NCBI GenBank assembly: GCA_046541115.1
Contig: JBKHDX010000055.1
Span: forward strand, 1 to 23,125
DNA: 23,125 nt
Direction: 5' to 3'
Source: Jaaginema sp046541115
GTDB taxonomy: Bacteria > Cyanobacteriota > Cyanobacteriia > Cyanobacteriales > Spirulinaceae
Numbering within the stretch: the stretch's first letter is position 1; the number at the start of each line of letters is the position of its first letter. A model generated the notes under the pieces. That model was not told the DNA's origin. It searched no databases and saw only the letters and a list, made by a program, of their open reading frames with translations. Shown here one piece after another: positions 14,776 to 20,516 of this stretch. A program made the position numbers and the translations under genes.

Positions 14776-15689
14776 GCCCTTTTTGCCTCAGAAAAAACTT
14801 GCCAGCCCCAAGTTTTAAACCGTCTTAAAATTCGTTTAGGGTCGCGGGTTGCTACATAATTCGGCGGTTCCCAACGATGTACAGCATTATAAGTAGCCGG
14901 GCGTAAAATCGGTCGCCAAAAGCCTTTCCACACGCGGAAAATGGTATATCCTTGGGCTTCTAAAAAATCCGTCGCGGGACTGGGATAATAAGCATGGTCT
15001 TCAAAAAAGATATCGCGAATTCTTCCTTGGCTTAACAGCTTTTTCGCGCCTTGGAATACTGCTAATTCGTGACCTTCTACATCAATTTTGATAACAGAAA
15101 TTATTTCATCTCGGTCTTGCCAAAATTGGTCTAATGTAGTTAATTGGACGGGATAGGTTCGTAAACTGCGACCCGCGACACTTTCGACTGAATCCACTAA
15201 CGCCGCTTCTCCGCGATTTTGCAACGGGATATTTAAAATTCCCTCTCCTTCTTGACTCGATAATGCCAGAGAAGATAACTCAATTTGCGACCAATTTTGT
15301 TTTTGTTGCCAAGATTGAATATGCTGTTGTAATTCTGAATAAACTTCGGGATTCGGTTCAAAAGCAATTACCTTCCCCGAAACCCCTACTTTTGTAGCCA
15401 TCAGGCTGGTCATATAGCCGATATTAGCCCCAACATCTAAAACAATTTCCCCAGGGGCGATCGCCCGCCACAAGGCTTCTGATAAACTAAGATCGTAGAT
15501 GCCCATGATCCAGAGCGATCGCTCAATCACTTCGCGGCTATCGGGATAAATTGAAAGGGTTGCTCCCCAAGGTAATTGAACGGCTTGGGAATCGGTAAAA
15601 ACCTGGTCGCGGGGATTAAGCAAGCGACGATAAACTTGCTGCGGTCTCAGCCAATATTCCGGTCGATTTAGATAATCAATGAACGCCAT
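14772..15689 (-). CDS. FkbM-family methyltransferase
   Basis: SAM-dependent methyltransferase of 305 residues. Motif I is EIVLDVGANIGYMT (81-94), the acidic residue after strand 2 is in AFEPNP (109-114), and the FkbM signature IKIDVEGHELAVFQGA is at about 200-215. In glycan clusters such enzymes usually O-methylate a sugar. It is the first gene of the cluster with two glycosyltransferases and an O-antigen ligase-like protein. The ATG at 15687-15689 has no good Shine-Dalgarno, and a 36-bp palindrome ends about 18 bp upstream. Coupling to the next gene is by a 4-bp overlap. The last 60 residues are rich in Arg and Trp. Confidence 0.9.
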   Translation of the reverse strand: MAFIDYLNRPEYWLRPQQVYRRLLNPRDQVFTDSQAVQLPWGATLSIYPDSREVIERSLWIMGIYDLSLSEALWRAIAPGEIVLDVGANIGYMTSLMATKVGVSGKVIAFEPNPEVYSELQQHIQSWQQKQNWSQIELSSLALSSQEGEGILNIPLQNRGEAALVDSVESVAGRSLRTYPVQLTTLDQFWQDRDEIISVIKIDVEGHELAVFQGAKKLLSQGRIRDIFFEDHAYYPSPATDFLEAQGYTIFRVWKGFWRPILRPATYNAVHRWEPPNYVATRDPKRILRRFKTWGWQVFSEAKRA

Positions 15690-15707
15690 CTTTTGAGGGA
15701 ATTGTGA

Positions 15708-15743
15708 ATAGTTAATAGCGAATCATAATTCACTATCAACTAT
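15708..15743. repeat. 36-bp imperfect palindrome
   Basis: ATAGTTAATAGCGAATC faces AATTCACTATCAACTAT around a central AT, with three mismatches that would be G-U or A-C type in RNA. It lies between the exported-protein gene and the FkbM gene, both on the minus strand. It could be a terminator-like or processing structure, or an intergenic repeat. Confidence 0.6.
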
Positions 15744-15758
15744 AGTGTTTTTCAGGGG

Positions 15759-16256
15759 CTAACTACACAAATCTGCACCCCAATTTTGCTGGCCGCGACC
15801 CGATTGACATCGGTATTGCGATCCTACAGATACCATATCCCATTCTTGCTCGTTGCGTTCAAATTCAATCCGAAAGCGCTCGGCATTGACCGAATCATCC
15901 GCTAAACCGATAATGGTAACAGTTGTCACCGCAGTCTCCCAACTCGGATACTCGATACTCAGAGATTCTGCTTGACGGCCTTCGCTTTCTTGGGTAAACC
16001 GTTCAAATAAGTCCATTCCCACTGCTCGCGGCGTAATGGTGGTTAAATTGTAACGCTCTTGAAAGGTTTGTACATCAATTTCGCGAAACTCAGCCGTTGA
16101 CTGACTTTCAGAAGTATCAATTTCTAAAGATTCAACAACTTCTGTTTCGGCATTAGCATTTTCTGAAATATTATTATTGCCAGCATTAGTTTGAGTCGTT
16201 GTGCAAGCCCAAGTGGTACTGACAACAAGACCCAGTAATATAAAGTATTTAAACAT
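15759..16256 (-). CDS. Exported small protein of unknown function
   Basis: I do not recognise the family. From the ATG at 16254-16256 the product has 165 residues (the frame is open to a TTG at 16325). It begins with a signal-like stretch MFKYFILLGLVVSTTWACTT: a basic residue, a hydrophobic core, then a Cys. The Cys context (TWAC) deviates from a standard lipobox, so lipidation is only possible. Residues 18-60 are low-complexity (Asn, Glu, Ser, Thr), a likely spacer. The C-terminal 100 residues look like a compact alpha/beta domain ending in a Cys pair (QYRCQSGRGQQNWGADLCS). It probably works in the periplasm or at a membrane face. It lies between the pentapeptide gene (93 bp upstream) and the glycan cluster on the same strand. 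Confidence 0.7.
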   Translation of the reverse strand: MFKYFILLGLVVSTTWACTTTQTNAGNNNISENANAETEVVESLEIDTSESQSTAEFREIDVQTFQERYNLTTITPRAVGMDLFERFTQESEGRQAESLSIEYPSWETAVTTVTIIGLADDSVNAERFRIEFERNEQEWDMVSVGSQYRCQSGRGQQNWGADLCS

Positions 16257-16349
16257 GACTTTATTCGCAAGTTTCAACTCAAATCTCTTTCCTAAGAGCC
16301 AAGCAAAATGTAGCAATGACTTCAATCAGGATTGAGAAATTCTAATATA

Positions 16350-16991
16350 TTAAGACGTAGTATTCGCGATCGCGGTTCCCACTAAACAAGCTCGGTCTAA
16401 GTTAGCGCCGTCAAAGTTTGCTCCTTCTAATTCAGCACATAATAAATTAGCCCCAATCAAACTCGCTCCAGCTAAATTCACGCCCCGCAAATCCGCTTCT
16501 TCGAGGTTAGAATCGCTCAAATTCGCTCCCTGCAAATCCGCTTGCGCCAAATTAGCCCCCTTGAGATTGGCGCTGTTGAGATTGGCTCCGCGTAAATCGG
16601 CTCCGCGCAAATCAACCCCTTGTAAATTCATTCCCGTGAGGTTTGCGCCACTGAGAAAAACTCCGGCAAAAGAGGCTTGAATCGCTTTGGCTCCCATCAA
16701 ATTGGCTCCGCGCAAGTTGCTCCCGCGCAAGTCGGCGTTACTGAGATTCGCCTGCATCAAGTTTGACCCAATCAAATTCGCCCGGACATCAGATTTACTC
16801 AAATCCGCACTCAAAAGATTTGCACCATCTAATCGCGCCCCTTTCAGGTTAGATTGGCTCAAATCTACCCCAATCAGGTTTGCTCCGGCTAAATCGGCTT
16901 TTTCCAGTTGACTTTTACTTAGGTCTTCGTCTTCTAAATCTACGCCGGAGAGTTGTTTATGTTTGCCAGCACGAATTGCCTCGATATCCAT
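16350..16991 (-). CDS. Pentapeptide repeat protein
   Basis: Nearly the whole 213-residue protein from about residue 17 to 206 consists of tandem A(D/N)LXX pentapeptides (for example ADLRGANLNSANLKGANL), about 35 units, which fold into a right-handed quadrilateral beta-helix. The first 16 residues (MDIEAIRAGKHKQLSG) are a short cap. There is no signal peptide or membrane helix, so it is probably cytoplasmic. Pentapeptide proteins are abundant in cyanobacteria and mostly of unknown role. The ATG follows directly after a composite repeat whose heptamer array ends about 7 bp upstream, so the 5' leader is repeat-derived. Confidence 0.92.
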   Translation of the reverse strand: MDIEAIRAGKHKQLSGVDLEDEDLSKSQLEKADLAGANLIGVDLSQSNLKGARLDGANLLSADLSKSDVRANLIGSNLMQANLSNADLRGSNLRGANLMGAKAIQASFAGVFLSGANLTGMNLQGVDLRGADLRGANLNSANLKGANLAQADLQGANLSDSNLEEADLRGVNLAGASLIGANLLCAELEGANFDGANLDRACLVGTAIANTTS

Positions 16992-16999
16992 TCTTTTTG

Positions 17000-17090
17000 T
17001 TGTTGGTTGTTGGTTATTGGTTATTGGTTATTGGGCGGGGAAACCCCGCCCCTACACGCTGATTGTCCACTGCCCAAAACACTGATGACT
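17000..17090 (-). repeat. Composite intergenic repeat, copy 2
   Basis: Read on the minus strand it has the same modules and order as 5908-6000: ATCAGTGTTTTGGG, a divergent spacer, TGTAGGGGCGGGG with a GC stem-loop (on the plus strand GGGCGGGG 17033-17040, loop AAA, CCCCGCCC 17044-17051), then ACCAATA/ACCAACA heptamers. It ends just before the start codon of the pentapeptide gene. Confidence 0.8.
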
Positions 17091-17210
17091 CTCTTTGAAA
17101 CTTAAATCCACTTTTTGAGCCTGTAATGCTCATCTAGCAAAGGGTTGAGCCTTTTTTGAGTCTATCTGCTAGGCCAAAGTTTCTGAACCCTTTTTGGGGT
17201 AGAATTGCAC

Positions 17211-17280
17211 TCCCCCCCACTGCCCACTGCCCACTGCCCCTTAGATGCTGATGACTGATGACTGATGACTGTTAACTGTA
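17211..17280. repeat. Tandem GCCCACT and GATGACT units
   Basis: Three GCCCACT units (17217-17238) are followed by three GATGACT units and GTTAACTGTA (17248-17280). The second part is the reverse complement of the CAGTTAACAG/ATCAGTC module at 5882-5913. It lies just after the stop of the DICT-HD gene. Confidence 0.7.
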
Positions 17281-17297
17281 AAGCTCGCTGCCTGAAA

Positions 17298-18668
17298 TTA
17301 CAAGCCAATCAGTTTTGCCGCTTCGTTTTCGGGAGTTTCGAGTAACCAAATCCCCGCCGCAATTTTGGGCTGACTGGCTTGTAAGCTCATGCCTTGCTGA
17401 ATGCCCATGGCCAGCAACGTTAGGGCTTCTACCAGTTTGGGGTCGAAACGAGACCCAACGTCAGCTTGACAGGCTTCTAAGGCATAGCTGAGGGGATTTT
17501 CGTGGTTATCCATTTTTGCCATCGTGACTTGTTGCTGAAATTCTGCGACCAAGCTCAAAATCCGCGATTCAAGGGGAATGGTATCGTAAGCGAGACCTTC
17601 GGGTGTGCCGCTACCATCCCAATTTTCGCTTTGGTGAATGATGATGTTGGCGATCGCCTGCATTTGCGGCATAATTCTTAACACCGAGGCTTTGGGTAAT
17701 AACCCCTTTTGTTTGAGAATTTTTTGCTGATGTTCGCTACGGGGATTGCTCAGTTGAGGAGCCGCTTGTAGGGGAGCGAGTCGGTGCAGCAATCCAGCCA
17801 ACCGCAAGCGCTTGATTTGCCACGCCGGAAGGTCGAGGAGTTGTCCCATGGCTTCGGCTAAAGAAGCTACTTCTGCCGCCGCTCTGGGGTTGTTTACGTC
17901 CGCTTGGTCGATGAGTTGCGCCATCCGCAGAAACGCCTGCATTTCGTTGGAAACCAGGTTTTCATCCAGGACTTGCGACCCGAACAATTCTACCTTCTCG
18001 TCGGTGTTGAGATGTTGATGGGTGTCTTTGAGATAGTCTACGACCTTCAACACGACACTGCTCAAATCATCTCGTTGATAATCTTCCCATTCTTTCGCGA
18101 TCGCGTCTACTTGGGATTGTAGCTGTTTCTGCACGTCGGGGTTAGATTTGCCAATGTGCGCGATTGCTAAATCGACGGTTTCTTGGACTAAATTTGGCTC
18201 AAACGTCCAAAATCCATAGAATTTTCGTTCTAAATCGCTTTCGGGTCGCCCAATTACATCATAATCTTCTTCAGAAAGCTCTTGACAAAGTACCATCGCT
18301 GTGTATGTGGGCGATAGAATAATCAAGTGCCATTCTTGGGCTACGGGGTCTTCGGACTTCAGATTCACCAAGGAAACATTAGCCTCAGTTTGGGTTACTT
18401 CGTCAAATCCCGTCCCTTCCACAGCCATAATCGCAATTTGCCGCGATTGTCTGGCTAATTCGCCGTAACGCTCGGCTTCTTGGACGTACCATTTTCCCTG
18501 CTGAAACGCCGAAATCACAAGAGGCGGTCGGTTAGACTCTAAAATAAAGTCTTCTAGGGCGTGACACAGTGCAACGAGGGTATTTTTGTAATATACGCCA
18601 AAATTGAGCGGTCTTTGGCTGTTTTTGTGAGCAGAATGCAGTTTTTGTAAAATCGAGCCTGGTAACAT
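17298..18668 (-). CDS. DICT sensory domain-degenerate HD-GYP protein
   Basis: A soluble protein of 456 residues. The N-terminal part (about 10-165) looks like a DICT sensory domain (LNFGVYYKNTLVALCHALED, then QGKWYVQEAERYGEL), a module linked in cyanobacteria to diguanylate cyclases and light or phytochrome signalling. A helical linker (165-250) leads to an HD-GYP-like output (about 255-400). This carries IHQSENWDGSGTPEGL (344-359), the equivalent of HHE..DGSGYP, and LESRILSLVAEFQ. The metal ligands are not intact: the first His is missing (PRAAAEVASLAEA), HD is replaced by H295-R296, and HH by H345-Q346. It is therefore probably a binding or scaffold protein, not an active c-di-GMP phosphodiesterase. 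The ATG at 18666-18668 is clear. Confidence 0.82.
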   Translation of the reverse strand: MLPGSILQKLHSAHKNSQRPLNFGVYYKNTLVALCHALEDFILESNRPPLVISAFQQGKWYVQEAERYGELARQSRQIAIMAVEGTGFDEVTQTEANVSLVNLKSEDPVAQEWHLIILSPTYTAMVLCQELSEEDYDVIGRPESDLERKFYGFWTFEPNLVQETVDLAIAHIGKSNPDVQKQLQSQVDAIAKEWEDYQRDDLSSVVLKVVDYLKDTHQHLNTDEKVELFGSQVLDENLVSNEMQAFLRMAQLIDQADVNNPRAAAEVASLAEAMGQLLDLPAWQIKRLRLAGLLHRLAPLQAAPQLSNPRSEHQQKILKQKGLLPKASVLRIMPQMQAIANIIIHQSENWDGSGTPEGLAYDTIPLESRILSLVAEFQQQVTMAKMDNHENPLSYALEACQADVGSRFDPKLVEALTLLAMGIQQGMSLQASQPKIAAGIWLLETPENEAAKLIGL

Positions 18669-19019
18669 GAGTAGTTAGCAACGAGTGCGATCGCGAATCT
18701 TTAGCAGCATTCCCAAATAGTATATAACATTACTCTTAATCTCGATCCCGGTATAACCTGAAACCCCCTTTCTTTTGACATTCCCTCCAATAACACCCAG
18801 TCTCCTAGACTTGTACTCATTCGGCTTTGACCCAATCTTGGACTTGAGCTTCAAGCAAAACTGGAATACTGGTACTTTTTTCACCTCAAGAAAAAGCCTT
18901 GAATTCAAGTTTAATTTCGGTACATTAATTAGCTAAAATTAGACATCAATCAATAATCAAAGAGAATTAATAACCCAACTTTTAACCCCCAAAACTTGTC
19001 CATTATTACAAAAATAAAA
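18669..19019. other. Intergenic region, no gene recognised
   Basis: The open frame at 18675-18908 on the minus strand starts with TTG and has no family character. A short palindrome (TTGAATTCAA) lies near 18899-18908. Near the right end, 18932-18965 matches the leader of the antitoxin gene at 19696-19730. The promoter of the Uma2 gene probably lies in that copy. Confidence 0.6.
18932..18965 (+). promoter_or_regulatory. Duplicated leader, copy 1 (before Uma2 gene)
   Basis: GCTAAAATTAGACATCAA, then a T/C difference, then CAATAATCAAAGAGA is repeated almost exactly at 19696-19730. TAAAAT within it would fit a -10 box. Its position before two consecutive genes suggests a copied promoter or leader. 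Confidence 0.5.
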
Positions 19020-19637
19020 ATGGTACAAATACCAGCAAAACCGGAAACCGAAACCCTCTTACTCAACTTACCCAGAACCCTAAAACTTTATGTCACCCCA
19101 GAACAATTTATAGCCTTAGCCGCCAGTAATCGCGATTTACAACTCGAAAGAACCGCCCAAGGAGAATTAATTGTGAATCCCCCCACAGGTTGGCAAACTG
19201 GAGAACAAAACATTAATATCACAACAGAATTATGCCTTTGGTGGCGCAATGCAGGTGAACCGGGGAAAGTTTTTGATTCTTCGACAGCCTTTACTTTACC
19301 CAATAATGCCATTCGTTCTCCGGATGCCTCTTGGATCAGTCCAGAACGTTGGGAGGCTTTAACCGACGAACAAAAGGGAACGTTTGCTTTAATTTGTCCC
19401 GATTTTGTCGTGGAATTGCGCTCAACTTCAGATACTTTGAAATCTTTGCAAGAAAAGATGCAGGAGTATTTAGAGAATGGCGCAAGATTGGGATGGTTAA
19501 TTAACCCGAAAAATCGGACTGTGGCGGTTTATCGAGTGGGTTTGGAAACCGAAGTTTTAAGCAATCCTTCTCAGTTGTCAGGGGAAGAAGTTTTACCGGA
19601 TTTTGTATTGGATTTGCGTCGCGTTTGGGGAGAGTAA
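19020..19637 (+). CDS. Uma2-family PD-(D/E)XK nuclease-like protein
   Basis: 205 residues from the ATG at 19020 (the frame is open to a TTG at 18996). The order of conserved parts fits Uma2: VTPEQFIALAASNRDLQLERTAQGELIVNPP, FDSSTAFTLPNNAIRSPDASW (Asp102), CPDFVVELRSTSDTLKSLQEKMQEYLENGARLGWLINP (Glu132 and Lys146), and RVWGE at the end. The fold is that of PD-(D/E)XK nucleases. The second motif reads V-E-L-R where many nucleases have E-x-K, and the downstream Lys146 may take over, as is usual in this family. Uma2 genes are very numerous in cyanobacteria, often beside mobile or toxin-antitoxin genes, and their role is not established. A strong hairpin follows the stop. Confidence 0.9.
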   Translation: MVQIPAKPETETLLLNLPRTLKLYVTPEQFIALAASNRDLQLERTAQGELIVNPPTGWQTGEQNINITTELCLWWRNAGEPGKVFDSSTAFTLPNNAIRSPDASWISPERWEALTDEQKGTFALICPDFVVELRSTSDTLKSLQEKMQEYLENGARLGWLINPKNRTVAVYRVGLETEVLSNPSQLSGEEVLPDFVLDLRRVWGE

Positions 19638-19639
19638 CT

Positions 19640-19672
19640 AGAACCCCGGTTTCTTAAAGAAACCGGGGTTCT
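19640..19672. terminator. Perfect 16-bp inverted repeat after the Uma2 gene
   Basis: AGAACCCCGGTTTCTT (19640-19655) is exactly mirrored by AAGAAACCGGGGTTCT (19657-19672) around one central base. It starts 2 bp after the Uma2 stop. It lacks a long T-run but may stop transcription. The same sequence type is a frequent dispersed palindrome in cyanobacterial genomes, so it is also a repeat. Confidence 0.65.
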
Positions 19673-19695
19673 GGAACGCAACTGGGAGTAAATTC

Positions 19696-19730
19696 GCTAA
19701 AATTAGACATCAACCAATAATCAAAAGAGA
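19696..19730 (+). promoter_or_regulatory. Duplicated leader, copy 2 (before antitoxin gene)
   Basis: Near-identical to 18932-18965, with one C/T difference and one inserted A. It ends 3 bp before the antitoxin ATG at 19734 and includes AAAAGAGA, which may serve as the ribosome binding site. Confidence 0.55.
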
Positions 19731-19733
19731 TTT

Positions 19734-20000
19734 ATGCTGAACATAAAACTAGATCGAGAAACTGAAGCCCGTTTAGTCGAAATTTTGGCAAGGGAAAAAA
19801 CAACCAGCGATGAATTAATTAAACGCTTGGTTAAAGAACGCTGGTTGAGTTTGCAACCCCGCCAAACTATTGTCGAAAGACGTGGAGGACATCCCGAACA
19901 TTTGTTAGAAAATGCGCCACCCAATCTATCAGAACGGGATACTCGAAAAAAGGCGATCGCGGATTATTTACAAAAGAAACATTCTCAATCCGATCGGTAA
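19734..20000 (+). CDS. Ribbon-helix-helix-type antitoxin (VapB-like)
   Basis: 88 residues. The N-terminus MLNIKLDRETEARLVEILAR followed by EKTTSDELIKRLVKERWLSL fits a ribbon-helix-helix DNA-binding unit: a short strand, helix, turn, helix. The C-terminal half, rich in charged residues (GGHPEHLLENAPPNLSERDTRKKAIADYLQKK), would bind the toxin. Its stop overlaps the ATG of a PIN-type frame (TAATG), the normal arrangement of vapBC modules. The partner is truncated, so this may now be an orphan antitoxin. The identity with a named family is inferred from fold pattern and context. Confidence 0.75.
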   Translation: MLNIKLDRETEARLVEILAREKTTSDELIKRLVKERWLSLQPRQTIVERRGGHPEHLLENAPPNLSERDTRKKAIADYLQKKHSQSDR

Positions 20001-20110
20001 TGACTTACTATCCTATAATTCTTGTAGATAGTGGAATCTTAATTGCTTATTATAGTTCCAAAGACCGCTATCATCAACAGGTACGAGTATTTTTTGAAAG
20101 CTGTATTTGA
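20000..20110 (+). pseudogene. Truncated PIN-domain toxin (VapC-like)
   Basis: The frame starts at an ATG that shares its A with the antitoxin stop. It reads 36 residues, beginning MTYYPIILVDSGILIAYYSS, then stops at TGA 20108-20110. The start VDSGILIAYYSSKDRYHQQ is the first strand and helix of a PIN ribonuclease domain, with the first acidic metal ligand (Asp10). Intact PIN toxins have about 130-140 residues. No continuation of the fold was found in the other frames, so the gene is cut and not only frameshifted. Confidence 0.7.
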
Positions 20111-20197
20111 TCGGGCATTTATGCCCAAAAGTTGAACTCGCAGAATTTTTGTCTTTACTTCAGTTACGTTCAAGCCAGGTGAGTCGGCAATAATATT

Positions 20198-20308
20198 ATG
20201 GCAAAAATTCCGCTTGTCCTCCGTCAATTTGTCATTGAACGCGCTCAAAATCGCTGTGAGTATTGCGGTATTTCTCAGGATGGTCAAGTCGCCACAAAGG
20301 TAGTTTAG
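20198..20308 (+). pseudogene. N-terminal remnant of an HNH endonuclease
   Basis: ATG at 20198-20200, 36 residues, stop TAG 20306-20308. The text MAKIPLVLRQFVIERAQNRC followed by EYCGISQDGQVAT is the start of small cyanobacterial HNH nucleases, with the CxxC zinc knuckle. The catalytic His-Asn-His part that should follow (an HIDH-type segment) is absent. A short open tail of about 20 codons in another frame (VELAEFLSLLQLRSSQ, 20131-20190) ends 4 bp before this start; its parent gene is not recognised. Confidence 0.65.
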
Positions 20309-20387
20309 AAAGACAGCCAACCGGGAAAAATAGCATTACAATCGAGATTAATACCAAATCCGGTTACCCCAACCTACTGCTTGATTG

Positions 20388-20438
20388 AGTCCGCGAAGCT
20401 GGACTTTGCTATGTTAGCCCCGGATTTCAATCCGTGGG
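20388..20438. repeat. Dispersed double-hairpin repeat
   Basis: AGTCCGCGAAGCTGGACT (20388-20405) and CCCCGGATTTCAATCCGTGGG (20418-20438) form two small hairpins separated by TTGCTATGTTAG. This resembles the common dispersed cyanobacterial element that pairs 'gtccgcgaaggcggac' and 'cggatttcaatccg' modules. It lies upstream of the STAND gene in a 208-bp stretch without a gene. Confidence 0.6.
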
Positions 20439-20516
20439 CGAGTTAGCGGTATAGACGACAATTTGGTGCAATCTCCAGATTAGCAAGCGCTTGATTTTTC
20501 TCTCCCTGGTATCCTC

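Larger units (their letters stand above)
16992..17297. other. Repeat-filled intergenic region
   Basis: No gene is present. The region holds the composite repeat copy 2 (17000-17090), an unrecognised segment (17091-17210) with two related stretches (TTGAGCCTGTAATGCTC and GGTTGAGCCTTTTTTGAG), and a block of GCCCACT and GATGACT units (17211-17280). The promoter of the pentapeptide gene must lie here. Nothing in 17091-17210 encodes a clear protein in any frame. Confidence 0.65.

Noticed and set aside
17091..17210. Possible insertion sequence end or MITE
   Set aside because: There are no clear terminal inverted repeats or target duplication, and no coding remnant could be recognised.
18675..18908. 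77-codon minus-strand frame upstream of the DICT-HD gene
   Set aside because: It starts at TTG, has no recognisable motif and no ribosome binding site; probably chance.
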